NCBI GenBank assembly: GCA_963833885.1
Contig: CAWHZU010000001.1
Span: forward strand, 62,001-126,000
Length of the DNA stretch: 64,000 nucleotides
Direction: 5' to 3'
DNA from: JASHPR01 sp963833885
GTDB taxonomy: Bacteria > Actinomycetota > Actinomycetes > Streptosporangiales > Streptosporangiaceae
Shown here: positions 33,948 through 42,899 of the stretch, in pieces
Layout of the letters: the number at the start of each line of letters is the position of its first letter
How positions within the stretch are numbered: the first letter of the stretch is position 1
Position numbers and translations under genes: made by a program
Notes under the pieces: model-generated
Databases searched by the model: none
The model's input: the letters and a program-made list of their open reading frames with translations, nothing else
Told to the model about the DNA's origin: nothing

Positions 33948-34964
33948 ATGAGTGACCCGCAGGTGTTGTCCTTCCGGCCCGAGGCCGGCCAGTACGTGTG
34001 GACGTTCGGCGGGGCCGCCCCGGCCGCGCACATCACCCCGGGAACCGTGCTCGAGCTGTGGACCGAAGACTGTTTCGCGGGGCGGGTGCGCGGCAAGGAC
34101 GACCTGGTCTCGCAGGTGTGCGAGTTCCCTTATCTGAATCCGCAGACCGGGCCGTTCTACGTCGAGGGCGCGGAGCCCGGCGACACCCTGGCCGTGCACT
34201 TCGTGTCGATCGAGCCGAGCCGCGACTGGGCCGCGTCCACGACCGTCCCGCTGTTCGGCGCGCTGACGTCCACGCACCTCACCGCGACCCTGCAGGACCC
34301 GCTGCCGGAGGTCGTCTGGATCTGGGAGCTCGACCGCGCCCGGCGCACCTGCGCGTTCTCGGCCAGGGACAGCGAGTTCACCGCCGAGCTGCCGCTGAGC
34401 CCGATGCACGGCACGATCGGCGTGGCCCCGGCCAACCTCGAGGTCAGGTCGGCGCTGGTGCCCGACGCGTTCGGCGGGAACATGGACACGCCGGAGATGC
34501 GCGCGGGCGTCACCTGCTACCTGGGCGTCAACGTTCCGGGCGGGCTGCTGTCCATCGGCGACGGGCACGCCCGCCAGGGCGAGGGCGAGACCTGCGGCGT
34601 GGCCGTGGAGTGCGCGATGAACACGGTCCTGATCGTCGACCTGCTGAAGGGCGTGGCCACGCCGTGGCCCCGGCTGGAGTCCGACACCCACATCATGTCC
34701 GCCGGCTCGGCCAGGCCACTCGAGGACGCGTTCCGGATCGCCCAGGCCGACCTGGTGCACTGGGTGGCGCAGGGCTGGGGGCTGTCGGTGCTGGATGCCT
34801 ACCAGTTCATCACCCAGGCGGTGGAGGCCCCGCTGGCGAACGTCTGTGACACGAACTACACGTCCGTGGCGAAGATCCGCAAGGACTGGCTCGGCGGCGG
34901 CGTCAGCGTGATGCGCAGCGCACACGAGCAGCTCAGCGACGTGGCCAGGGTCTACCGCGGCTGA
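33948..34964 (+). CDS. Acetamidase/formamidase family protein
   Basis: A 338-residue member of the FmdA/AmdA family, which hydrolyses formamide or short amides to ammonia and acid. Typical segments: PGTVLELWTEDCFAGRV (residues about 27-43), then NPQTGPFYVEGAEPGDTLAVHF and PMHGTIGVAP. After these come the G-G-N-M-D motif in FGGNMDTPEMRAGVTCYLGV (about 178-197) and PGGLLSIGDGHARQGEGETCG (about 200-220). This last carries the conserved G-D-x-H-A-x-Q-G-x-G-E site. AGGAGGCAG precedes the ATG. It is divergent from the S53 protease and convergent with the MerR-XRE-cupin gene. Likely contributes to nitrogen acquisition. Confidence 0.9.
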   Translation: MSDPQVLSFRPEAGQYVWTFGGAAPAAHITPGTVLELWTEDCFAGRVRGKDDLVSQVCEFPYLNPQTGPFYVEGAEPGDTLAVHFVSIEPSRDWAASTTVPLFGALTSTHLTATLQDPLPEVVWIWELDRARRTCAFSARDSEFTAELPLSPMHGTIGVAPANLEVRSALVPDAFGGNMDTPEMRAGVTCYLGVNVPGGLLSIGDGHARQGEGETCGVAVECAMNTVLIVDLLKGVATPWPRLESDTHIMSAGSARPLEDAFRIAQADLVHWVAQGWGLSVLDAYQFITQAVEAPLANVCDTNYTSVAKIRKDWLGGGVSVMRSAHEQLSDVARVYRG

Positions 34965-34972
34965 GCGTTCCG

Positions 34973-35746
34973 TCAGAACGTTATCGGGGTGTTGACCCAC
35001 AGCATCTCGAGCCGCCCGGCGCCGCAGTTCCGCCAGCGGTGCCGCAGCGAGCTGGGGAAGGTCAGGCAGTCGCCCGCCTGGACGACGTGCCGCTCCAGCT
35101 CGTTCAGCCAGAACTCCACCTCGCCCTGGAGCACGTACACCATCTCCTCGCCATCGTGCTGGTACGAGCCCTCGGATCCGCCGCCCGGCTGCACCACGTA
35201 CAGGTGCGGCTCGAGCAGCTGCGCGCCGACGGCCAGCGACTCGACCCGGACGCGGCGGTCCCCGGTGTCCAGCACCGGCCGCCGCCCGGCGTGGACCAGC
35301 CGGCCGGACCCGGACGAGCTGCCGAACAGGTCGGACACGCTGATGCCCAGCGCCACCGCCAGCCGCTGCAGCCCGGCCAGCGATATGTTCCGGGCACCGC
35401 GCTCGATGGCGGACAGGTGCGACACCGACAGGCCGGCCAGGCTGGACGCTTCCCGCAGGCTGAGGCCGCGGCGGCGGCGCGCGGCACGCAGCTTGTCACC
35501 CAGCGAGCCACTCCCGCCCGCCCCGCCGCCGCGCTTCGGCAGCATGGTGCGGATCGCGGCGGCGCTGAAGCCCTGAGCCCGCAGCGCCGCGATCCGCTGC
35601 AGGTCCTTCACGTCGCTCGGTGAGAACCGCCGGTACCGCCCCTGCCGCGTGGGCGTCACCAGGCCGGCCGACTCCCAGGCGCGGAGCGTGGACGGGCTCA
35701 CGCCGACTAACAGGGCGGCCTCGGACATCCGCAGCTGGGCCTTCAT
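34973..35746 (-). CDS. MerR-HTH + XRE-HTH + cupin triple-domain regulator
   Basis: A 257-residue regulator with two different DNA-binding domains. Residues about 5-70 are MerR-like: MSEAALLVGVSPSTLRAWES then GLVTPTRQGRYRRFSPSDVK. Residues about 82-145 are XRE-like: LRAARRRRGLSLREASSLAG then LSVSHLSAIERGARNISLAG. Residues about 170-255 are a cupin barrel (YQHDGEEMVYVLQGEVEFWL and GDCLTFPSSLRHRWRN). XRE-cupin proteins (PuuR-like) often control amine and amino-acid use; the extra MerR head is uncommon. The start ATG at 35746 fits; an upstream frame is only the overlap with the permease. It lies 22 bases behind the APC permease gene and next to an aminotransferase, so it probably controls them. 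Confidence 0.87.
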   Translation of the reverse strand: MKAQLRMSEAALLVGVSPSTLRAWESAGLVTPTRQGRYRRFSPSDVKDLQRIAALRAQGFSAAAIRTMLPKRGGGAGGSGSLGDKLRAARRRRGLSLREASSLAGLSVSHLSAIERGARNISLAGLQRLAVALGISVSDLFGSSSGSGRLVHAGRRPVLDTGDRRVRVESLAVGAQLLEPHLYVVQPGGGSEGSYQHDGEEMVYVLQGEVEFWLNELERHVVQAGDCLTFPSSLRHRWRNCGAGRLEMLWVNTPITF

Positions 35747-35768
35747 CGGATCACGCCGCCCTCCGGCG

Positions 35769-37301
35769 TTACAGGCTCTCCTTTGCGATCTTGAGCTCGT
35801 CCGCATCGGTCTCCTGGTGAGCGGTCAGCGGCGGCCCGGCCTCGCCGCTGCGCAGCCGCCGCCGCAGGTAGAGGAAGAACCACAGCGCGCCGAGGATCTC
35901 AAAGTAGATCGTGTACTCGCCGGCCACGTTGTTCACCGCCGGGATCGTCATGTAGCACATGACCACGATCGACCACCCGATGCCCACCCAGGCCAGCGGC
36001 TGCAGCCAGCGTCCCAGGTTGAAGTACCGCGCGTCGGCCTCGGGGATCGTTCCCCGCTTCGCCCCGATCAGCGTGGCCACCATCGTGAACACGTACGTGC
36101 CGTAGTAGGTGACGGCGACGATCGCGACGACACGGTCGATGATGCCTGCCGAGAGCAGGTTCACGATCAGTGCGACGAGGCCGACGAGCAGGATCGAGTA
36201 GATCGGCGTCCGGGTCCGCTCGTTCACCCTGGACAGGACCTGCCAGCCGGGCAGCATCTTGTCCCTGGACAGCGAGAAGCACATGCGCGTGGCCACGGTC
36301 ACGTTGGCGAGCAGCGCGGAGAAGATGGCGACGAAAGCGACGATCTTGAGCACGAGCGCCATGCCCCAGCCGAAGTGGTCCTGGAACACCGCGATCATCG
36401 CGTTCCCGGTCCCGTTGGCGGTGTGCGCGATCGAGCCCGGAATCGCCATCGCGAAGATCGCGTAGACGAAGAATGCCGCGATGCCGGAGATGATCACGGA
36501 CCGGAACATGGCCGTGGGTGCGGTCTTGCGCGGGTCCCTGGTCTCCTCGGCCAGGTCGGCCGAGCCCTCCCAGCCCAGCAGCGTGTACACCGGCAGCAGC
36601 AGCGCGAGCCCGATCGTGGTGATGTTGACCGGGCTGCCGGTGGTGGAGCCGACCTGGACCAGAACGCTGGGCCCCTGCTCGTGGTGGAAGAACAGCAGGC
36701 CGATGGCCAGCACGACGGTGAGCCCGAGCGTGCCGATCAGCTCGGCCGACGCCCCGACGTTGTTGAACATGGTCGCCGCGCGGATGCTGATCACGTTGAC
36801 CGCGACCGCCGCGACGATCGCGATGGCGGCGAACAGCGCGATGTCGCCGTGCGTCGGCGCGGCCCAGATCTCCGGCGAGAACACGCTGGCCATCGCGACC
36901 GCGATCGACGCCGTGCCGACGAAGAACGACAGCAGCGCCGTCCACCCGCTGAACCAGCCGTAGTCGCGGTTCACGATCCGGCTGGACCACTGGTACGCAT
37001 ACCCGGTGACCGGCAGCCGCGCGGACAGGTGCGCGTACACCGCGGTGATCGACAGCATGCCGAGCGTCACCGGGATCCACAGCCAGATGGCAAAGCCGCC
37101 GATGGTCTGGAACGGCTGGGCGAACAGCGTAAAGATCGTGGTGGTGATCGTGATCATAGAGAAGCCGAGGGCGAACGATGTGTACGAGCCGATCGTCCGC
37201 CGCAGCTTCTGGGGGTAGCCGAACTGATGGAGATCCTGGATGTCCTTGCTGATGTGGTGGTCACCAGATCCCGCGGCCGGCGCGGTCCCGTTGTTGCTCA
37301 T
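35769..37301 (-). CDS. APC-family amino acid/amine permease
   Basis: A 510-residue transporter of the amino acid-polyamine-organocation superfamily with about 12 membrane helices. Characteristic parts: YPQKLRRTIGSYTSFALGFSMITITTTIFTLF in helix 1, which resembles the GabP/BAT1-like subgroup, then LSARLPVTGYAYQWSSRIVN after helix 2 (consensus substrate-path segment). ARMCFSLSRDKMLPGWQVLSRVNERTRTPIYS is the conserved loop before helix 9. ATG at 37301 is preferred to ATG 37319 because GGGAG lies just before it. It is divergent from a class III aminotransferase and upstream of the MerR-XRE-cupin regulator, which suggests uptake of an amine or omega-amino acid that the aminotransferase then deaminates. 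Confidence 0.9.
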   Translation of the reverse strand: MSNNGTAPAAGSGDHHISKDIQDLHQFGYPQKLRRTIGSYTSFALGFSMITITTTIFTLFAQPFQTIGGFAIWLWIPVTLGMLSITAVYAHLSARLPVTGYAYQWSSRIVNRDYGWFSGWTALLSFFVGTASIAVAMASVFSPEIWAAPTHGDIALFAAIAIVAAVAVNVISIRAATMFNNVGASAELIGTLGLTVVLAIGLLFFHHEQGPSVLVQVGSTTGSPVNITTIGLALLLPVYTLLGWEGSADLAEETRDPRKTAPTAMFRSVIISGIAAFFVYAIFAMAIPGSIAHTANGTGNAMIAVFQDHFGWGMALVLKIVAFVAIFSALLANVTVATRMCFSLSRDKMLPGWQVLSRVNERTRTPIYSILLVGLVALIVNLLSAGIIDRVVAIVAVTYYGTYVFTMVATLIGAKRGTIPEADARYFNLGRWLQPLAWVGIGWSIVVMCYMTIPAVNNVAGEYTIYFEILGALWFFLYLRRRLRSGEAGPPLTAHQETDADELKIAKESL

Positions 37302-37381
37302 CCGCTCCCGGGCCCCCATTCTGCTCTACGGTAAGAAAGTAGATTTAGAGGACAATATCCCAGCCAGGAAAGGGAAGGTCA

Positions 37382-38665
37382 ATGGCCACAGGAACTGGTG
37401 ACGGCGCAGGTCGGCCCGTCTTCTGGAACGGCTTCGCGAACATGGCCAGCCTCCGGCCGGTCGTGATCGAAGGGGGCGAGGGGGTCACCGTCGTCGACAC
37501 GGAGGGCCGCCGGTACCTGGATGCCATCGCCAGCCTGTGGTACGCCAACGTCGGGCACGGCCGGAAGGAACTCGCCGACGCCGCTGCCGCGCAGATGAGC
37601 AAGCTCGCCGTGTACCAGACGTTCGAGCCGTTCTCCAACCCCCCGGCCGAGGCGCTGGCGCGGCGGGTGGCGCAGATCGCGCCGCTCGATGACGCCAAGG
37701 TGTTCTTCACGCCGGGCGGCGGCTCCGACGCGATCGACACCGCCGGGAAGCTCGCCCGGGCCTACTGGCGCGCCATGGGCCAGCCGGACAAGCAGGCGAT
37801 CGTCTCCCGGTCGCACGCGTACCACGGGATGAACGCCTACGGCACGTCGCTCGGCGGGATCCCGGCCAACACCGAGCCGTACGGGACGCTGGTCTCGCTG
37901 GTCGAGCGCGTGCCGTGGGACGACGCGACCGCGCTGGAGAAGCTCATCGAGCAGCTGGGCGCCGAGCGCATCGCTGCGTTCTTCTGCGAGCCGGTGATCG
38001 GCGCCGGCGGCGTGTACCCGCCGCCGGCGGGATACCTGGAGCAGGTGCGGGAGATCTGCCGCCGCAACGATGTGCTGTTCGTGGCCGACGAGGTGATCAC
38101 CGGCTTCGGCAGGCTCGGCGCATGGTTCGGCAGCACCCGGTTCGCGCTCGATCCCGACATGATCATTGGGGCCAAGGGGCTGACCTCTGGCTACGCGCCG
38201 CTCGGCGCGGTGATCATCGGCGCCCGGGTGGCGGAGCCGTTCTGGCGCGAGGGATCGAAGGAGGTGTTCCGGCACGGCTACACGTACGAGGGCCACCCGA
38301 CCGCGTGCGCGGTCGGCCTGGCCAACCTGGACATCGTGGAGCGCGAGGGGCTGATCGGGCGGGTCGCCGAGCTCGAGCCGGTCCTCGCGGAGAAGGTCAG
38401 GCCGCTCGCCGCGCACAGCATCGTCGGCCAGGTGCGCGCGGGCACCGGCCTGCTCGCCGCGGTCGAGATCGCCGAGGATGCCCGGGCCGCCGACCCCGGC
38501 ATCGGTCCCCGGCTGGTGACCGAGATCCGCGAGCGGGGCGTAATCACCCGGCTGCTGCGCGGCGTAGCGCTGCAGATCTCGCCGCCGTTCACGATCTCCG
38601 AGCCGCAGATCGACCAGATCGCCGAGACTTTCGCCGCCGCGTTCGACGCCGTTGCCGGGGGCTGA
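37382..38665 (+). CDS. Class III (omega-amino acid/amine:pyruvate type) aminotransferase
   Basis: A 427-residue PLP enzyme of fold type I, class III. The N-terminus with FWNGFANMASLRPVVIEGGEG and YLDAIASLWYANVGHGRKEL is typical for omega-amine:pyruvate transaminases. PLP-site features: FFTPGGGSDAIDTAGKLARAY, HAYHGMNAYGTSLGGI, and DEVITGFGRLGAWFGS with the PLP-contact Asp. The Lys that forms the internal aldimine is in IIGAKGLTSGYAPLGAVII (about residue 263). HGYTYEGHPTACAVGLANL follows. GGGAAGG lies 5 bases before the ATG. It is divergent from the APC permease, so transport and deamination of the same amine is likely. The exact substrate cannot be told. Confidence 0.9.
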   Translation: MATGTGDGAGRPVFWNGFANMASLRPVVIEGGEGVTVVDTEGRRYLDAIASLWYANVGHGRKELADAAAAQMSKLAVYQTFEPFSNPPAEALARRVAQIAPLDDAKVFFTPGGGSDAIDTAGKLARAYWRAMGQPDKQAIVSRSHAYHGMNAYGTSLGGIPANTEPYGTLVSLVERVPWDDATALEKLIEQLGAERIAAFFCEPVIGAGGVYPPPAGYLEQVREICRRNDVLFVADEVITGFGRLGAWFGSTRFALDPDMIIGAKGLTSGYAPLGAVIIGARVAEPFWREGSKEVFRHGYTYEGHPTACAVGLANLDIVEREGLIGRVAELEPVLAEKVRPLAAHSIVGQVRAGTGLLAAVEIAEDARAADPGIGPRLVTEIRERGVITRLLRGVALQISPPFTISEPQIDQIAETFAAAFDAVAGG

Positions 38666-38875
38666 TCCATCGGCAGGGCATCGCCCGTCGCTCCGGTCGG
38701 GATGATCAACTGCATCCGGACTGGCGAGCAAGCGTGGAGCAAACATGGCTGGAAACGGCCGTCAGGGCCGCACCTGCGCGGCTACGCCCTGAAAAGATTA
38801 ATAACGGCTGCCACAGCCGGATGGTTCATCTTCGCGGAAGAATCAGGGCTAAAAAAATGGCATCTTGACTTGTAA
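38666..38875 (+). other. AT-richer leader with nested hairpin upstream of M28 peptidase
   Basis: Bases about 38790-38880 are clearly AT-richer than the region. GCCCTGA (38786-38792) pairs with TCAGGGC (38843-38849), enclosing a second hairpin CGGCT-GCCAC-AGCCG. The run CTAAAAAAATGG follows directly. It may terminate the aminotransferase message or form a structured leader for the M28 peptidase gene. I do not recognise a riboswitch class. Confidence 0.4.
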
Positions 38876-40345
38876 ATGGATCGGGGATTGGTTTGGCACA
38901 TGGAGAATCTGGACATTCCTGATCGGAGAAACCCCAGCCGCCGCACGTTCCTCGCCGCATCGGCCGCCACTGCCGTCGCCGCACCTGTCGTCGCCCAGGC
39001 GACTGCCGCCAGCGCCGCAGCTACCGGTGCGGCTGGCCCCGCCGCGCGGAGAGGCTTAGACCCCGACCTGCGGAAACTGCTCAACGAAATTGACCCGGCC
39101 CGGATTCAGGCCATCATCACGAAGCTGGCCAGCTTCGGCACCAGGCACACCGCGTCTAGCCAGACCGACCCGAATCGTGGCATCGGCGTGGCGATCTCCT
39201 ATGTGACCGGGCTGATGCAGGACATCGCTGCTACGTCCGGAGGCCGGATGACAGTGCAGCAGCAGACGTTCACGCAGCCGGTAGCGACCAATATCCCGGT
39301 GCCAACGTCGATCACGAACGTGATCGCAACGCTGCAAGGGACCGCATCTCCCCAGCGCTTCTATGTCGTCACCGGGCACCTGGACTCCCGGTGCACCGAC
39401 ATTCTTGACTTCACCAGTGATGCGCCGGGCGCCGATGACGACGCGTCCGGCGTCGCCGTCATGCTGGAGCTCGCCCGGATCTTCGCCACTCGTCAGTTCC
39501 CGGGCACTCTCGTATTCGCTGCCGTCGATGGGGAAGAAGAAGGCCTTTATGGCTCGACCTACATGGCCGAGCAGATGTCCGCGGCCGGCAACGACGTGCA
39601 GGGCATGTTCAGCAACGACATCGTCGGGGCGAGCCAGGCCTTCGACGGCACCAAGCCTGATCCGCACACGTTGCGGCTCTTCCTTGAGGGAATCCCCACG
39701 AACGTGACTGCCGCGGAGATCTCGCTCATGCAGGCCGTGGGCGGCGAGAACGACGGGCTCTCCCGGCAGCTTGGCCGGTTCGCCGAGGAGGCCGCGCCGT
39801 TCGAGCTGACGGGCATGAACATCCGCGTGATCTGGCGACGCGACCGGTATCTGCGCGGTAGCGATCATGTCTCGTTCCAAGGGCAGGGGTACCCGGCGGC
39901 CAGGTTCACCGAGCCGCGGGAGAACTTCGACCACGAGCACCGCAACGTCGAGGTGATCAGCGGCGTGCAGTTTGGCGACCTGCTTGAGTTCGTGGACTTC
40001 AACTATGTCGCCAGGGTCGCGAAGGTGAACGCCGCGGTCATGTGGGCCCTGGCCACCGGGCCGGGCACGCCCAAGAACGTGGAGATCCACACCACACCGC
40101 CGGTCGGCTTCGCGGGGATCAACACCACCACTCTTACCTGGAACGCCAACACCGAGATCAACCTGGCCGGATACGAGGTTGTCATGCGCGAGACCACGTC
40201 GCCCGACTGGACCTCCTCGTCGGACGTCGGCAACGTCACCACGGTCACACTCAACATTTCCAAGGACAACGTGCAGTTCGGAGTGCGCGCGGTGGACCAG
40301 GACGGAAATCGGAGCCCCGTCGGGTTCCCGCAGGCGGTCGCCTAG
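38876..40345 (+). CDS. Tat-exported M28 zinc aminopeptidase with FnIII-like C-terminus
   Basis: A 489-residue secreted peptidase. A twin-arginine signal is visible: NPSRRTFLAASAATAVAAP at residues about 19-37. The M28 catalytic core has zinc ligands in VTGHLDSRC (His, about residue 165), GADDDASGVAVMLELAR (bridging Asp, about 183), DGEEEGLYGS (catalytic Glu pair, about 219), SNDIVGASQAF (Asp) and GSDHVSFQGQGYPAARFTE (His). Residues about 405-485 resemble one fibronectin-III-like domain (TTLTWNANTEINLAGYEVVM). ATG at 38900 is an alternative start; neither start has a strong Shine-Dalgarno sequence. Acts outside the cell on peptides. Confidence 0.9.
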   Translation: MDRGLVWHMENLDIPDRRNPSRRTFLAASAATAVAAPVVAQATAASAAATGAAGPAARRGLDPDLRKLLNEIDPARIQAIITKLASFGTRHTASSQTDPNRGIGVAISYVTGLMQDIAATSGGRMTVQQQTFTQPVATNIPVPTSITNVIATLQGTASPQRFYVVTGHLDSRCTDILDFTSDAPGADDDASGVAVMLELARIFATRQFPGTLVFAAVDGEEEGLYGSTYMAEQMSAAGNDVQGMFSNDIVGASQAFDGTKPDPHTLRLFLEGIPTNVTAAEISLMQAVGGENDGLSRQLGRFAEEAAPFELTGMNIRVIWRRDRYLRGSDHVSFQGQGYPAARFTEPRENFDHEHRNVEVISGVQFGDLLEFVDFNYVARVAKVNAAVMWALATGPGTPKNVEIHTTPPVGFAGINTTTLTWNANTEINLAGYEVVMRETTSPDWTSSSDVGNVTTVTLNISKDNVQFGVRAVDQDGNRSPVGFPQAVA

Positions 40346-40433
40346 CCTCCTCGAATACTGCGGAAAGGGGCCGCCCCAGGCATGTCGGCCGCCCGGCTCA
40401 CTCCCCGAACCTGACCACCCGCGCACCCGCGGA

Positions 40434-41927
40434 TCAAGAGTCCGCAGGGAAGCGGGCGAGCGTGTGCTGCTGGCTGAGCAGCGCCGGGTACAGGGAGCGG
40501 TACACCCCGTACAGCTCGTCATAGCGTCCCGCGGTTCGCGGGTCTGGCGCCGTGGTCTCGCCCGCGCCGGCCAGGCGGGTGATGTCCGACCACGAGCCGA
40601 GCACGCCCGCGCCCATGCCCGCGGCGAACGCGGCGCCGAGCGCGGCACCGGAGCGGTGATCCCGGCGCACCACCGGCAGGGCCAGCACGTCCGCGATGAT
40701 CTGCCGCCACAGCGCGGAACCGCTGCCGCCACCGGTCAGGTTCACCCGCTGCGCCCGGACCCCGAGTTCCCGCAGTACATCGACGTGGTGCCGGAACGCG
40801 AACGCCACGCCCTCGAGCACGGCGCGGAACAGGTGCCCGCGCCGGTGGCCCAGATGCAGGCCGACGACGATCCCGCGCGCCAGCGGGTCGTTGAGCGGGG
40901 TCTTCTCGCCGAGGAAGTATGGCGTCAGAACCAGGCCGCCCGCGCCAATCCCGGCGTCGGCAGCCTCCGCGTCCAGCGCCTCGAGCGGGGCCCCCGCGCC
41001 GATCTCGCGCTGAAACCAGCGGACCAGGCTGCCGGTGGTGGCCATGCAGCCGTTCGGCACCCACCCGCCCGGCACTAGGTGGTGGTCGAGGTAGAGCCGC
41101 TCGTCCACGACCGGCTCCGCCGTCGCGGCGAGGATGTTGCCGGCCCCGCCGAGCTCCACGACCAGGTCGCCGCCGTCGACCAGCCCGGCGGCGAACGCCC
41201 CGGCGACGTGATCCGCGCCCGCCGTCACCACCGGCACGCCCGCCAGCCCGGGCACGGCCTCGGCGGCCGCGGCGCCGACCACGCTGCCGGACGGCACCAC
41301 CGGGCCGAGCCAGCCGGGGTCCACGCCGCAGGCCCGGCAGATGTCGGACGCCCACGCCCCCGCGCGGAAGTCGTAGAGGCCGCTTTCCAGCGCCCAGTTG
41401 GCCTCGACGACGCCGGCCGCGGCCGTGCCGGTCAGCCGCGACGCGACGAAGTCGTAGGACCCGCAGACCGACGCGGTGCGCGCCAGCACGCCGGGCTCGT
41501 GGCGGCGCAGCCACAGCAGCTTCGGGCCGACCGACTGCTGCGTGACCGGTGAGCCGGTGCGGTGCAGCACGCCGGCCCCGGCGAGCTCTTCCCGCAGCTC
41601 GGCGATCTCGCGGTCGGCGCGCGCGTCGTTCTGCAGGATCGCCGTGCGCAGCGGGCGCCCGCCGGCGTCGAGGCAGACCAGCGCGGGCACCATCCCGGTG
41701 ACGCCGACAGCGGCTATCGGGCGGCTCCCCGCGCCGGCGACCGCCTCACGCACGAGCTCGAGGACATTGGCCCACCAGCCCTGCGGATCCTCTTCGGCCC
41801 AGCCCGGCCGCGCGCTGGACAGCGCGACCGGCCGTTCGTACTCCGCGACCACACCGCGCCCGGCGTCTAGCAGCAGGCACTTGGTCGCGGTCGTGCCGAC
41901 GTCGATGGCAAGCAGCAGCCCGTTCAT
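40434..41927 (-). CDS. FGGY-family carbohydrate kinase (xylulokinase-like)
   Basis: A 497-residue sugar kinase of the FGGY family. The N-terminal ATP/sugar-binding segment LLAIDVGTTATKCLLLDAG, the RPGWAEEDPQGWW signature and VGVTGMVPALVCLD resemble xylulokinase. Later come QQSVGPKLLWLRRHEPGVL, GGAGNILAATAEPV, LTPYFLGEKTPLNDPLARG and the C-terminal FGGY signature region NLTGGGSGSALWRQIIADVL. It follows the BtpA/SgcQ-type gene by 55 bases on the same strand; that pairing occurs in sugar-use operons. The phosphorylated sugar is not certain; no matching isomerase or transporter lies nearby. Confidence 0.88.
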   Translation of the reverse strand: MNGLLLAIDVGTTATKCLLLDAGRGVVAEYERPVALSSARPGWAEEDPQGWWANVLELVREAVAGAGSRPIAAVGVTGMVPALVCLDAGGRPLRTAILQNDARADREIAELREELAGAGVLHRTGSPVTQQSVGPKLLWLRRHEPGVLARTASVCGSYDFVASRLTGTAAAGVVEANWALESGLYDFRAGAWASDICRACGVDPGWLGPVVPSGSVVGAAAAEAVPGLAGVPVVTAGADHVAGAFAAGLVDGGDLVVELGGAGNILAATAEPVVDERLYLDHHLVPGGWVPNGCMATTGSLVRWFQREIGAGAPLEALDAEAADAGIGAGGLVLTPYFLGEKTPLNDPLARGIVVGLHLGHRRGHLFRAVLEGVAFAFRHHVDVLRELGVRAQRVNLTGGGSGSALWRQIIADVLALPVVRRDHRSGAALGAAFAAGMGAGVLGSWSDITRLAGAGETTAPDPRTAGRYDELYGVYRSLYPALLSQQHTLARFPADS

Positions 41928-41956
41928 GGCCCGGATGCGTCAGCCGCGGCGGCAGT

Positions 41957-41981
41957 GAAGGGGGAAGGGGAGGTGGGCGGG
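41957..41981 (+). repeat. 25-bp purine-rich repeat, copy 1
   Basis: This 25-base purine-rich segment, starting GAAGGGGGAAGGGG and ending GTGGGCGGG, is identical to 57458-57482. Here it lies between the BtpA-like gene and the kinase gene; the other copy is inside a peptidase coding region. Confidence 0.8.
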
Positions 41982-41982
41982 C

Positions 41983-42789
41983 TCAGGCACGGCCCGCCGC
42001 CTCGAGGAAGCGCTTGACGCGCTCCGGGTCGACGGGGTTCCAGGTGCCGCCGCCGGTCTTGAGGTCCGACCCGACGATGACTCCGTCGCTGGCGGCCAGG
42101 AAGCCAGCCACGTTCCCGGCCTTGGTGCCGGTATTGACCAGTACCGGCGCCTGCCCGCCGACCGCCTCCCGGGCTTCGCGAACCTGGGCCAGGTCCGGCT
42201 CGGCCCCGGCCATCGGCCCGGAGACCAGGATGGCGTCGGCCAGGCTGGACACCGCCGCCGACCGGGCGGTCTGCCCAACGGTCCTGGTTCCGATCGTCGA
42301 GGCGAACTCCGGGGTCACGTTCATCAGCACCGCGACGTCCCCGGCGTCGAGCTGCCTGCGGTACCGCAGCAGCCCGGCGGCGTCCGGACTCCACAGGCCC
42401 ATGTCGGACTCGTAGGTCCCGGTCATCACCTCGCGGATGAACGAAGCGCCGGTCGCGGCGGCCACCGCCAGCGCGGCCCGGCCATCCCAGAGGAAGTCGA
42501 CGCCGAACGGCCGGTCGCCCGGGGCCAGTTCGGTGACGACCCGGGACATCACCGCGACGCTCTCGAAGCCGGCCCGCAGCGCGTACGGGCGGTCGCCCTC
42601 GTTGCAGAACATGACCGCGTCGAACGGATGCTGCAGCAGCACCTCCAGGTCCCTGGCCACGCCGTCGACGATGCCGGCCACGCCCCGGCCTTCGTCATAG
42701 AGCGGGGTGCCGGGCAGCGGCGCCAGGTGCGCCATCGCGATGATCGGCTTGACCTCACCCGGAAAGATCTCCCGGAACCGTCCCCCCAC
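41983..42789 (-). CDS. BtpA/SgcQ family protein
   Basis: A 268-residue TIM-barrel-like protein of the BtpA family (BtpA of cyanobacteria stabilises photosystem I; SgcQ occurs in enterobacterial sugar operons; the reaction is not established). Family features: VKPIIAMAHLAPLPGTPLYDEG (residues about 13-34), then VARDLEVLLQHPFDAVMFCNEGDRPY, GVDFLWDGRAALAVAAATGA, IREVMTGTYESDMGLWSPD, and NTGTKAGNVAGFLAASDGVIVGSDLK near the end. It sits upstream of an FGGY kinase gene on the same strand, a common pairing in bacteria, which points to sugar metabolism rather than photosynthesis. The start codon is GTG at 42789. Confidence 0.88.
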   Translation of the reverse strand: MGGRFREIFPGEVKPIIAMAHLAPLPGTPLYDEGRGVAGIVDGVARDLEVLLQHPFDAVMFCNEGDRPYALRAGFESVAVMSRVVTELAPGDRPFGVDFLWDGRAALAVAAATGASFIREVMTGTYESDMGLWSPDAAGLLRYRRQLDAGDVAVLMNVTPEFASTIGTRTVGQTARSAAVSSLADAILVSGPMAGAEPDLAQVREAREAVGGQAPVLVNTGTKAGNVAGFLAASDGVIVGSDLKTGGGTWNPVDPERVKRFLEAAGRA

Positions 42790-42899
42790 CCGCCGCTCCT
42801 CTCGCTGGTGCCTGGTCCGCGTCCCGGGATCTCGGCCGGGTTCGCTGCTGGGACAGCGTATTACCGGGTTTTAGTACGGCAACACCCGCGTTCGGCCTT

